Assembly (NCBI GenBank): GCA_947173495.1
Contig: CAMWFQ010000007.1
Span: forward strand, 1-64,000
From: an uncultured Lachnospiraceae bacterium
Lineage (GTDB): Bacteria; Bacillota; Clostridia; Lachnospirales; Lachnospiraceae
Direction: 5' to 3'
DNA length: 64,000 nucleotides
Shown: piece by piece, positions 31,926-40,660 of the stretch
Layout of the letters: every line of letters starts with the position of its first letter
Position numbering within the stretch: the stretch's first letter is position 1
Made by a program: the position numbers and the translations under genes
Notes under the pieces: generated by a model
What the model was told of the DNA's origin: nothing
Database searches by the model: none
Seen by the model: the letters and a program-made list of their open reading frames with translations, nothing else

Positions 31926-34900
31926 ATGAACAACATGCAACCACATACCATCTGCTTTCAAAATACGGAAAACGACTGGAGCAATGCTCTTTTTGTGGGA
32001 AACGGCAGGCTTGGGGCCATGGTTTTTTATCAGGATCATACCCTCCATATTTCCATGAATCATTATGACTGCTATTACCGGCTGCTGCCCAGACCGAAAG
32101 GAGCGGAGGCTGCTCAGAAAACAGACGCCAGGACGAAAGGCTCTGGGGACGCCCAGGAAGCAGACGCCATGATGAAAGGCTCTGAGGACGCCCAGGAAGC
32201 AGGCGAAGAGACCGGGGAGTCCTCCTCCCGGGTCTTTCAGGATCCTGCCCTCTTCCGGGAAACTTACGATGAACTGTGCCGCAAAACAGAGCTTCTCCGT
32301 CAGAAGGGCGAAACCGGCCGGATGCATTACGCCCGGATGCTTCACCCCGTCGGGGAAATAAGAAGGCCCTCCTATCAGGGCGCCCGTTACCCCGAAGGGG
32401 CAGAGCTGATGCTGCACCTGAAAAAAGACCTGAATCCCGACAGCTCCTGCCTGAAGCTGATCATAGAGGAGGCGCGGATTCTGTTTGAGGCGGGAGATCA
32501 CAGGGATTTCGTCCGGGCGGAGATCATCGCCTCAAGGGCGCCGGACGGGATTCTTCTGACCCTCTTCCAGACCCGGAGCGGACTCTGGAGCAAAAGGTCC
32601 TGGCGACATGATGTACATACGGGAGCTGCCGTTTCCGCATCTTCCTTCCGGAAATCTCCGGAGGGTATGACGCAGACTGTGGCTCTTACCCTGCTTCCGG
32701 AGGATAAGGATGCTCCGGCAGTCACAAGAAGTATCCTGAAGCAAAAAAATACCCTTCTTTGCCGTCATCGGGCGTACTGGAAGGATTTCTGGCACAGCGC
32801 CGTGCATCTTCCGGATTCCTTTCTGGAGCATCTCTGGTATCTGCAGCTCTATCTCCTGGAATGCTCCAATGCCCGGGGCAGCCGATATCCGGAACAGTCA
32901 TGGGGACTGAGCGGACTCTGGGATATCCGCAAACCCAATATGTGGGGAAGTATGTGGTACTGGGATGTGAATATCCAAAGCTCCTTCTGGGGAACCTGTT
33001 CCGCCGCTCACCCGGAGCTTTTAAAGCTGTTCTGTGACGGGTATCTTTCCTACGAGCAGGATATCCGGCTCTATACCAGAGAGGTTTACGGGCGGGATGG
33101 ATGGGCGTTGGATTATCCCCATACCCTGTATCACTGCATCCAGCCCTGGTGCGCTCAGTTTTTGTGGCTGTACTATCAGTATACCGGCGATCTTCTCTTT
33201 CTGGAGCAGAAGGCTTATCCCGTTTTCCGCAGTCAGGTGGATTTTTTCCGGTTTCTTGCCAGACGGGATGAACAGGGCATATGGCATATCCCCTACGACA
33301 TCTCCCCGGAGCAGGGGCCTGTCACCTGCGATTCCGTCATTACCATCTCCTGCATCAGAAAGCTCCTCTCCATGACCCTTGAGGCAGCCCAAATCCTGAA
33401 CCGCCCAGAGGAGGAGATCTCCGAAGCTGAGGGGATTCTGTCTCATCTTCCTCCTTATCCGAAAACGGCAGATCAGAGCAGATACAAGGATTCCGCCCTG
33501 GCCCAGGATCATCTTTTCCTGCGGCACCCTTCTCTGCTTATGCCTCTGTTTCCGGCGGAGGAGACGGACTGCGGCGTCCTTACTGAGACAGCGGAACAGG
33601 AGACGGAACACTTTACCGACCGTCCTCCTGTCAAAAAAGACACGTCTGCAGAGGAATATCTTCTGTGGAAGGAAACACTGCAGTATGCGGCAACGCATAC
33701 AGAGACAGGCACCTTCGGCATGGGATGGCTCTCCGCCGCGGCGGCCAGGCTGGGGCTGGGAAAAGATGCCCTTATGCTCCTGTATGAAAGAGGACTGGAT
33801 CATGTGCTTCATGACAACGGACTCGCCTATGAAGAGTCGCCCGGATTTCTCAATTACTGTCACCTCACCAAGCCTGCCCACTATCTTCCCGTCATGATGG
33901 AAGCCGCCGGCGGGATCCTTAATGCGGTGAATCTGATGTTGCTACAGACATCCTCAGAGGGAGAAATTCTGGTTTTTCCCGCGGTGCCCGGGAAAAACGC
34001 CGCGCTTACCCTCCGCAGCATACAATATCAGGAGGATCTGGAGGAAGTAAAGGGAGAATATGAAGAATGGACCGATGTGAGCTTTGACTCTCTGATGGCC
34101 CCGGGAGGGTTTCTTATCTCCGCAGTGCGGAAAAACAGCCGGACTGTATTTATCATGGTCAAAAGCACCCGGGATGCCTTCCTCAGGCTTTCCCTGCCGG
34201 AGGAGCTTTCTCCTTCCGGAAAGCGCTGCCGGGTCGAGAAAGCCATGCAGGCAGGCGATACGCTCCGTTTCGGAGACCCCCTCCTCGCCTCACCCGGAAC
34301 GCAGACTCTGTCACAGGCAAATCCCGGTTCTCAGGCGCAGCCTCCCTCACCGAAGGCTCCCGTTTTCCCGCCTCAGAGTCCGGTTCTCTGCCATACGGCT
34401 GCCATAACACACCGGCGAATCTTCCTGGGGGCGGATCCCGACGCCAGATTCCGGCAGGCCGTGGACGCCTTCACCTGTCCCCTCCTGTTCGGAAACGAGC
34501 TCCGCTATCCCCGGACACCCTGTATCTTTGACTTTGGCGCATCCTCTCAGAAACAGACCGCCTGCAAGGATTATGACAATACCTATCCCCGGCAGATCAT
34601 TCTCTCAGGACAATGTATCCTGTACTGCGCCGGCCCGAAGCCCGTGGGGGCCGAACCCTATACTCCCGAAAAGGGCTATGGTTTTCTGGATACGGAAGGA
34701 ATCTGCGGAAAAAAGAAAAACGGCCCCGACGATCTCAGGGCGGATTTTCTGGAAGGAAGCAGACCTGCCGTTTTTGTCCTGGACCTGCCCCGGGGAAAAT
34801 ACGACCTGCTCATCGTCAGCGGGGATGAGGAAGAGGCATCCGGGACCCGTTTCTCTCTGAAAGAGCAGGGGACGAAAGCAGATACCGGAATTCTCCCGCC

Positions 34901-35024
34901 GGGCCGCTACGGCTGCATGCACCTGCCGCTGATCCATGCACGGGATGGGCAAATGCTGCTGTCCATCTCACCCTCTCCCGGATACCACTGGAAGCTGAAT
35001 GCCATCTTTGTCAATAAGGACTGA
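31926..35024 (+). CDS. GH95-like glycoside hydrolase (six-hairpin type)
   Basis: A 1032-residue protein without a signal peptide. It begins NDWSNALFVGNGRLGAMVF, the typical GH95 start, and the barrel region has SRYPEQSWGLSGLWDIRKPNMWGSMWYWDVNIQ, IPYDISPEQGPVTCDS and the C-terminal NAVNLMLLQTSSEGEILVFPAVPG. GH95 holds alpha-fucosidases and alpha-galactosidases. Two features are odd: a 39-bp tandem duplication near the N terminus (about residues 66-91) and a Pro/Ser/Gln-rich linker (about 790-820) before a C-terminal beta domain. RBS GAGGAAATT. Last gene of the operon; the true substrate is unclear. Confidence 0.75.
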   Translation: MNNMQPHTICFQNTENDWSNALFVGNGRLGAMVFYQDHTLHISMNHYDCYYRLLPRPKGAEAAQKTDARTKGSGDAQEADAMMKGSEDAQEAGEETGESSSRVFQDPALFRETYDELCRKTELLRQKGETGRMHYARMLHPVGEIRRPSYQGARYPEGAELMLHLKKDLNPDSSCLKLIIEEARILFEAGDHRDFVRAEIIASRAPDGILLTLFQTRSGLWSKRSWRHDVHTGAAVSASSFRKSPEGMTQTVALTLLPEDKDAPAVTRSILKQKNTLLCRHRAYWKDFWHSAVHLPDSFLEHLWYLQLYLLECSNARGSRYPEQSWGLSGLWDIRKPNMWGSMWYWDVNIQSSFWGTCSAAHPELLKLFCDGYLSYEQDIRLYTREVYGRDGWALDYPHTLYHCIQPWCAQFLWLYYQYTGDLLFLEQKAYPVFRSQVDFFRFLARRDEQGIWHIPYDISPEQGPVTCDSVITISCIRKLLSMTLEAAQILNRPEEEISEAEGILSHLPPYPKTADQSRYKDSALAQDHLFLRHPSLLMPLFPAEETDCGVLTETAEQETEHFTDRPPVKKDTSAEEYLLWKETLQYAATHTETGTFGMGWLSAAAARLGLGKDALMLLYERGLDHVLHDNGLAYEESPGFLNYCHLTKPAHYLPVMMEAAGGILNAVNLMLLQTSSEGEILVFPAVPGKNAALTLRSIQYQEDLEEVKGEYEEWTDVSFDSLMAPGGFLISAVRKNSRTVFIMVKSTRDAFLRLSLPEELSPSGKRCRVEKAMQAGDTLRFGDPLLASPGTQTLSQANPGSQAQPPSPKAPVFPPQSPVLCHTAAITHRRIFLGADPDARFRQAVDAFTCPLLFGNELRYPRTPCIFDFGASSQKQTACKDYDNTYPRQIILSGQCILYCAGPKPVGAEPYTPEKGYGFLDTEGICGKKKNGPDDLRADFLEGSRPAVFVLDLPRGKYDLLIVSGDEEEASGTRFSLKEQGTKADTGILPPGRYGCMHLPLIHARDGQMLLSISPSPGYHWKLNAIFVNKD
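32122..32199 (+). repeat. 39-bp tandem repeat inside the GH95-like gene
   Basis: Two 39-bp units (32122-32160 and 32161-32199), starting CAGACGCCA and ending CCCAGGAAG, differ by few bases and encode similar 13-residue stretches of the type TDARTKGSGDAQE / ADAMMKGSEDAQE. A degenerate partial unit precedes them and another partial unit follows. Confidence 0.9.
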
Positions 35025-35032
35025 AAGCTCTT

Positions 35033-35565
35033 TTACTCCAGCTTCCTGTACACCTGCACATACATGGTGATGAAGCTCGCGAGCCCTCCGATCAGATTGG
35101 AGATGGGCTCCGCAAGAAACACCCCGTTTACCCCCAGCCCTATGCAGGGCAGCAGAAGGGTCAGGGGCGCCACAATGATTGCCTTGCGCAACAGAGAGAA
35201 GAAGACCACCTGTTTGGAACGCCCCAGCGCCACAAAGGTGGACTGGCCGCTGAACAGCGCAGCAGCATGGAAAGCGTGTTTCCCATAATCAGCTTTACCC
35301 TCTCCTGCTGCCCGGCGCCTCTGGCCATGGAAAAAAGAGGCGTGCCGCCCATGCCGAGCAGCTGGGTAAAGGCCATGATCAGGGAAGTCAGGGGAAATAC
35401 CAGCCCGATCCCTGTCAGCGCCAGACCATCGGTTCCCGGAAAATGCCCGATATAGATCCGGTCCACCACATTGTAAAGCATCTGCACCACCTGCGCCAAA
35501 ATCAGCGGAAATGCCTGCGACATAATATTTTTGGACACACTGCCCTGTGAAAAATCCGTTGCCAT
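35033..35565 (-). pseudogene. MATE transporter pseudogene, internally deleted and frameshifted
   Basis: The N-terminal 90 residues of a MATE transporter (FPLILAQVVQMLYNVVDRIYIG, ending NTLSMLL) are encoded at 35565-35290. The next conserved block, VALGRSKQVVFFSLLRKAIIV...LAEPISNLIGGLASF, which in intact members lies some 270 residues later, follows directly but in another frame. So about 800 bp has been lost and the frame broken at about 35270. The start ATG at 35565 is MATDFSQGS. The product would be non-functional. Confidence 0.85.
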
Positions 35566-35606
35566 TTTTTTCTCCGAGGATCATCCCTGACGACACTCAC
35601 ATGCCG

Positions 35607-36944
35607 TTAAGGATACATAATAAACTGCGTCATATAAACCGGTACGCAGAGGATATCCTTATCCCTGCACATATCCTTGGTATAGATCAGATATTTCTCC
35701 AGAATTCTGTCGGAAAACTTTTCTGAAAAAGCGTCCAAAGAAGCGTGGGTTTTGTACCCCGATGATTTCACTTCTATGGGGCAGATTTTATTCCTCTTTG
35801 CAAGCAGAAAATCGATTTCATAATTATGGCGTGATGCCGGATTCAAAAACGTATGGTAATACAGTCCGCTGCCGTTTGCCGTTAAAATCTGGGCAACGAC
35901 ATTTTCATACAGATATCCGAGATTCGCGCCCAGTTTATCGCTCAGCAGCTTTTCATATATAATATTTTCCGTAAAATCTCTGTCTTTAAATACCAACGTG
36001 GTAAACAGACCGGTATCTGCCAGAAACAGCTTAAATCTGCTCAGATCTCTGCTGTTTGCCATCCCCGCATTCGGATCATTTGCATGATAGGCAGCGATCA
36101 CCGTTTTAGAATCCTTCATCTCAGATATCAGTTCCAGAATTGTATCCGCTCTCTCATTTGCCAGTACACTCGATACCTGATATCTGGATGCATTTTTATT
36201 CAGCTGAGCCGGAATGGCATCAAACAAAAGAGAGAGTCTTCCGGTAGCGTCTATTTTGTGAAAATCATCCTCATACAAGTTGAGAATGTCTCTTTTTACT
36301 GCATCAACTCTCCTAAAATTGTTTGTACTTATATATTCCTCAACTGCCTGAGGCATTCCCCCGATCAGCATATATAGCCGAAAGGTCCGCATGAGCCTGC
36401 GATGAAGCATCTCGCCGACAGGCTGCCTGCGTTCAAACACCTGTTTTAAAATCGGAATTGTCACCGTATCGCCAATCGCCCAGAGAAACTCCTCAAAGTC
36501 CATGGGATACATATTTATTTTTCTCTCCTCACTGGGAATCAGAATATCCTTTACATTGCGCCTGATACTGATCAGAGATCCTGTTTCTATATAATCATAC
36601 CTGCCATCCTTTACAAGAAATTTGATGGCCTGTCTCGCCTGCGGGCAAAGCTGTACTTCATCAAATATCAGTAATGATCTTCTTTCAAAAAGTTCAGCCC
36701 TGTACTGCAGCTGAAGCTGGAGAAAAATATAATTCAGGTCTGAAACATCTGAAAACAGTTCGCGTACTTCTCTGGATGCCACGGCAAAGTCTATTAAGAT
36801 ATAGCTGTCATACTCTTTTTCGGCAAACTCTGTGACAATGGTAGATTTACCAACCCGCCTTGCCCCTTCTATCAGCAATGCAGACCTTCCTTCTGACTCT
36901 CTCTTCCATTCCAACAGCCTGTCGTATATTTTTCTTTTATACAT
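35607..36944 (-). CDS. ATP-binding protein, AAA_14/DUF4143 family
   Basis: A 445-residue ATPase. Walker A is IEGARRVGKSTIV near residue 26, Walker B is LLIFDEVQLCP near 94, and the C-terminal DUF4143 domain has EIDFLLAKRNKICPIEVKSSG, with an E-I-D-x-x...I-E-V-K pattern like a PD-(D/E)XK nuclease. The family is common in gut anaerobes; the function is unclear, perhaps genome maintenance or defence. The start at 36944 has GGAGTGG upstream. An AT-rich promoter with three 33-bp-spaced copies of a 13-bp word precedes it, pointing to tight autoregulation. Confidence 0.88.
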   Translation of the reverse strand: MYKRKIYDRLLEWKRESEGRSALLIEGARRVGKSTIVTEFAEKEYDSYILIDFAVASREVRELFSDVSDLNYIFLQLQLQYRAELFERRSLLIFDEVQLCPQARQAIKFLVKDGRYDYIETGSLISIRRNVKDILIPSEERKINMYPMDFEEFLWAIGDTVTIPILKQVFERRQPVGEMLHRRLMRTFRLYMLIGGMPQAVEEYISTNNFRRVDAVKRDILNLYEDDFHKIDATGRLSLLFDAIPAQLNKNASRYQVSSVLANERADTILELISEMKDSKTVIAAYHANDPNAGMANSRDLSRFKLFLADTGLFTTLVFKDRDFTENIIYEKLLSDKLGANLGYLYENVVAQILTANGSGLYYHTFLNPASRHNYEIDFLLAKRNKICPIEVKSSGYKTHASLDAFSEKFSDRILEKYLIYTKDMCRDKDILCVPVYMTQFIMYP

Positions 36945-36996
36945 AAATCCACTCCCGCATGCATGCTATAGCAAACGCCATTGCAAATGCCATAAC

Positions 36997-37080
36997 AAAA
37001 TCGTTATTTTGTTTTTATCATTTTTCCTCAAAATCGTTATTTTTATTTATTAATTATAACACGAAATCGTTATTTTTCAA
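36997..37080 (-). promoter_or_regulatory. Promoter with three repeats spaced exactly 33 bp
   Basis: The word AAATCGTTATTTT occurs at 36998, 37031 and 37064, so its TCG falls at 37001, 37034 and 37067. One copy lies between the -35 TTGAAA (37080-37075) and -10 TATAAT (37058-37053) on the minus strand, and two lie downstream. The exact spacing is about three helical turns, as expected for cooperative operator binding. Confidence 0.6.
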
Positions 37081-37207
37081 TCTCATTCGTGCTGGAAATC
37101 CCCCATACATACGCAGAGAGCAGATTAAAGGTCTCCGCCCATAACCTGCTCTCCCAAACCTTCCATATCTTTATGATATGCTTAGAATTTCATATTTACA
37201 GCTGCTC

Positions 37208-38644
37208 TTATTCCACTGCATAATATTCCGCCTTCAGATCCCCCAAGATACAGATCTTCTCATAAGACCTGCGTGGGTACACACTTGTGGTGACCGGCGT
37301 CAGTCCGTCATCGGCCAGTATCTCCAGAATGCATTTATCCATGATGATCTCCATTTCGGTTGCTCCCTCAGGAGATTTCGCAAAGGATCTGGGCGCATGG
37401 GTCCTCTCGTATCCCGGCAGTGCAAATTCTCTGTTAAAGTCGCTCTGGCCGGCCTGAGATCTGTCAACGATAATCTCCGACCCGGTAACTTTGACGGCCA
37501 GCACCTCGCCGGCCTGGTTTTTCAGTACCACAGAGCCGCTTCCCTCCACCTTTACCTTCAGGCCGAAGCTCCGGGCACGCAGTCTGTTTTCTCCCTGCAT
37601 GAGAGGGTAAGAGGCGCTGCGCAATCTCTCGAGTCCTTCAAAGGAATAAGCAAGACGCCACCCCTCCAAAGTTCGGATCAGCTTCATTTTGCGCGCAAGA
37701 GTCATTTTACCCCGGAAACCGTCAAGGTCGCTGGGGGCAAAATTGGCGTAATCCCAGTTATCGGCCCACCCGATCAGAACCTTTTCCTCCAGATTCTGGA
37801 AGGTAACTGCCGCATAATTGTCGGTGCCGAAGTCCAGAAGCAGCGGCTTATCCGCTTCTTCCGTATCATGGAAGGTATCCCCATCAAACTCTCCCACATA
37901 ATACTGCGTAATGTGCGTCATCCGGTCATAAACATCGTTTTGGATGCCGATGTCGCCTGCAGGAAGAATCATGCTGATAATCAGAACCCACTTTTCCCCT
38001 TCCTCTGTCTGAATCGGGAAACAGTCCGGGCATTCGCAGGTTCCTCTCAGGCCATGGCTGCCTGCCTTGAATTCTCCGGTCTTCTTCCATTTTTTCAGAT
38101 CATGGGAGGCATAAAACTCCACATTCTCTCCGGCCGCCAGCACCAGGCTGTAGCATTTCTTTACAGGATTCCAGAATACCTTCGGGTCTCTGAAATCCTT
38201 CTGTCCGGGATTGGGGATAACCGGGTTGCCGTAATATTTTTCAAAATGCTCGTAATCCGTACTGTAGGCAAGTCCCTGATGCTCCGTATGCCTGCCGTCC
38301 ATGCTGTGGAGGGTAAAGACCGCCACAAGCGGCGGTTTCTCCTCGCTCCCGAAGCCGGAGGCATTATACTTGTCATAAACACAGGAACCGGAAAAAATAC
38401 ATCCCAGCTCGTCCGGATACAGAGCGATGGGTAGATGCTGCCAGTGAAGCAGATCCTCCGAAACGGCATGCCCCCAATGCATCGGTCCCCAATGAGGCGC
38501 CTTGGGATAATGCTGATAAAAGAGATGATATTTACCATCCAGATATACCATACCATTGGGATCATTTATCCAGTTTTGCGGAGCTGTAAAGTGGATAACG
38601 GGTCTGTAGTCAATCTTTTCTTTGGGTTCGGGAAATTTGTTCAT
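37208..38644 (-). CDS. Glycoside hydrolase family 32 (sucrose/fructan hydrolase)
   Basis: A 478-residue enzyme without a signal peptide. The nucleophile is in WINDPNGMVYLDGKYHLFYQ, the transition-state Asp in FRDPKVFW and the acid/base Glu in GTCECPDCFPI, all in order on a five-bladed propeller, followed by a beta-sandwich. It hydrolyses terminal beta-fructosides such as sucrose or inulin-type oligosaccharides. Its place next to an ABC importer and LacI regulator supports intracellular action on imported oligosaccharide. The start has AGGAGTGG upstream. A strong hairpin separates it from the upstream binding protein gene. Confidence 0.93.
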   Translation of the reverse strand: MNKFPEPKEKIDYRPVIHFTAPQNWINDPNGMVYLDGKYHLFYQHYPKAPHWGPMHWGHAVSEDLLHWQHLPIALYPDELGCIFSGSCVYDKYNASGFGSEEKPPLVAVFTLHSMDGRHTEHQGLAYSTDYEHFEKYYGNPVIPNPGQKDFRDPKVFWNPVKKCYSLVLAAGENVEFYASHDLKKWKKTGEFKAGSHGLRGTCECPDCFPIQTEEGEKWVLIISMILPAGDIGIQNDVYDRMTHITQYYVGEFDGDTFHDTEEADKPLLLDFGTDNYAAVTFQNLEEKVLIGWADNWDYANFAPSDLDGFRGKMTLARKMKLIRTLEGWRLAYSFEGLERLRSASYPLMQGENRLRARSFGLKVKVEGSGSVVLKNQAGEVLAVKVTGSEIIVDRSQAGQSDFNREFALPGYERTHAPRSFAKSPEGATEMEIIMDKCILEILADDGLTPVTTSVYPRRSYEKICILGDLKAEYYAVE

Positions 38645-38696
38645 GATATATCCACTCCTTTCTGATTTCCTTATGCGGGCCTGCGCAAAAATGAAA

Positions 38697-38728
38697 CATC
38701 CGGGTAAGCCCGCAGGCTTACCCGGATG
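38697..38728 (-). terminator. Hairpin between binding protein and GH32 genes
   Basis: CATCCGGGTAAGCC and GGCTTACCCGGATG form a perfect 14-bp stem with a 4-base loop (38697-38710 / 38715-38728). On the minus strand it is followed by TTTCATTTTT, so it works as a partial or full terminator and would lower GH32 relative to the binding protein. Confidence 0.65.
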
Positions 38729-38743
38729 CCGGCAAGTTTATAT

Positions 38744-40561
38744 TTATTTGGTACTTCTGTCTACAGCTGTCTGATAAATGGATACTACATCTTCTACACC
38801 TGCTGCCTGCAGTTCGCCCAGATAAGCATTCCAGTTATCATCTGTCACGCCTCCGGTTACCCATGTGTTAATATATCTGTCAACAATGTCGGAAACGGTG
38901 GGCTGGATCTGAGCCAGTCTGGTCAGCTCATCTACGGTCATCATAACACGGGGAATGGTATCATACTCTTCCATGATCTCATCCTTACCATTCACTCTCT
39001 GGTTCTCCAGGAGCTGTACTGCGTCATAAGCATAACCTGCGTACTTCTCATAATACTCATCCAGTACGATCATAGATCCGCGGGCTGTTGTGGAGTTGGA
39101 ACGTGCCTTACCAAAATCTTCGTAGTCTTTGCCTTCCTGCTGTGCCACATATCTTCCCTGATCATCGAGAGGTGTTCTCAGAATTCCGTTTTCGTCCTTC
39201 TTGTAATTGTAGCCCTCTGCGCCCCAGTTGGACTGAATGGAAATAGCCGGGTCACCAACCATATAGTCCACGAATCTTGCGATCACATGAGGGAACTTAC
39301 AGGTAGTTGTAATAGCGGTATCGGAAGAATCCTGAAGCTCGGAGTAGTTGTTCTCGAAGCCTGTCATTCCTCCCTCACCCTGCAGACGGGGAAGTGCAAC
39401 ATATTCATCATGTACGTCAAGGTTTGTGATCTCCTGATCCGTCCAGGTACAGAAGCATCCGATCCTTGCAACCTCTTCCTTGATCAGGGAGGTCTTGTAG
39501 GAAGCGCTTTCGTCCGCCTCGAAGGAGCCGTTCCAGATCAGGTTCTCATTGTAAAGCATATTGAAGAACTCGGCTGTCTTTCTGAAAGCTTCGTCCTGTG
39601 CGGTAAAGGTAACCTTACCGTCGATCAGTCTCAAGTGGTCCGCATACGCATTACCTCCGCAGTAGGAGTCTGCGCATCCGAATGCACCTGTAAAACGGTA
39701 GAACATATTGTAGGAACCAAAGCTGTCGGTTGCGCCAAACCATGTTGCCATGGGAATTTCATCTGCTTCGCCGTTGCCGTTTAAGTCGCCGCCGTCACGG
39801 AATGCCTTCAGGCACTCTACCCACTCGTCAACCGTGGTGGGAACTTCCAGATTCAGCTGATCCAGCCATGTCTTGTTGATCAGCATAGGGCCGCCGGTAA
39901 GAACCAGACCGTACATCTCCTCGATGTAAGGGAAGCCGTATGTATGGCCGTTGGGAGCGGTGATCTCCGCACGGTAATTCGGACGCTCGTCAAGAATCTT
40001 CTTTAAGTTGGGCATATAATCGTTGATCAGTCCCTCGGTGGGAAGGAAGATATCCTGATCGGCGTACTGTACTACGATGTTACCGGACTTGCCGTCACCG
40101 AAGTTCCAGAACGCATCGGGAAGATCGTCACCGGAGGCCAGCATCAGGTTGATCTTCTCCTGAGCGCCCTCGTTGGGAATGGACTGCCATTCAAATTCTA
40201 CGCCGGTGTCTTCAAACCATTTCTGGCACATTGCCAGCTCGCCTACGGGAACCACACGATCAGGATTGTTGATGAAAAGCATGGAAATTTTTCCATATTT
40301 TTCTTCAAAAGCCGCGGGGTCTTTAATAATAGGAAGAGATCCATCCAGAGCGATCAATCCTGCGTCAACAGCTTCCTGCTCTTCGGGAGTAAGTCCCGTA
40401 TCCTCTGCAGTTGCAGCGGAATCCACTGCTTCCTGAATGTCATCCACATTCTCCTGGGGAATGGAGCTGCTGCCTGCGCTGTCACTTCCGCCTCCGCAGC
40501 CTGAGAGCAGGCCTGCAACCATGGTGAGGGAAAGTAAAATTGAAATAATTCTCTTTTTCAT
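38744..40561 (-). CDS. ABC transporter extracellular solute-binding protein, family 1 (LplA-like)
   Basis: A 605-residue lipoprotein, long like the LplA group. The signal peptide KKRIISILLSLTMVAGLLSG ends at lipobox SGC. The mature part has WQSIPNEGAQEKINLMLASGDDLPDAF, an EF-hand-like acidic GGDLNGNGEADEIPMATWFG (typical of this group) and a later AGYAYDAVQLLENQ. It feeds imported fructan-like sugars to the two permeases. A hairpin at 40596-40622 lies before its start, and AGGAGG-type RBS is present. Confidence 0.92.
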   Translation of the reverse strand: MKKRIISILLSLTMVAGLLSGCGGGSDSAGSSSIPQENVDDIQEAVDSAATAEDTGLTPEEQEAVDAGLIALDGSLPIIKDPAAFEEKYGKISMLFINNPDRVVPVGELAMCQKWFEDTGVEFEWQSIPNEGAQEKINLMLASGDDLPDAFWNFGDGKSGNIVVQYADQDIFLPTEGLINDYMPNLKKILDERPNYRAEITAPNGHTYGFPYIEEMYGLVLTGGPMLINKTWLDQLNLEVPTTVDEWVECLKAFRDGGDLNGNGEADEIPMATWFGATDSFGSYNMFYRFTGAFGCADSYCGGNAYADHLRLIDGKVTFTAQDEAFRKTAEFFNMLYNENLIWNGSFEADESASYKTSLIKEEVARIGCFCTWTDQEITNLDVHDEYVALPRLQGEGGMTGFENNYSELQDSSDTAITTTCKFPHVIARFVDYMVGDPAISIQSNWGAEGYNYKKDENGILRTPLDDQGRYVAQQEGKDYEDFGKARSNSTTARGSMIVLDEYYEKYAGYAYDAVQLLENQRVNGKDEIMEEYDTIPRVMMTVDELTRLAQIQPTVSDIVDRYINTWVTGGVTDDNWNAYLGELQAAGVEDVVSIYQTAVDRSTK

Positions 40562-40595
40562 TGTGTCCTCCTTTTAATTGGTTTTTATAAAACAT

Positions 40596-40622
40596 CCCTG
40601 TGATGCTTCCAGACGCACAGGG
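40596..40622 (-). other. Intercistronic hairpin before LplA-like gene
   Basis: CCCTGTG (40596-40602) pairs with CACAGGG (40616-40622), a 7-bp stem with a 13-base loop, between the permease and binding protein genes. It may stabilise the downstream mRNA after processing. Confidence 0.45.
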
Positions 40623-40660
40623 CGTCTTTCGTATTAACAGATCATAATTGTTGTAGCAGA

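Noticed and set aside
33021-33881. A 286-codon minus-strand frame within the GH95-like gene
   Set aside because: Antisense shadow of a long gene that has family motifs on both sides of it.
36997-37077. Replication origin iterons
   Set aside because: Only three short copies overlap a promoter of a single gene; no rep gene or DnaA boxes were seen.
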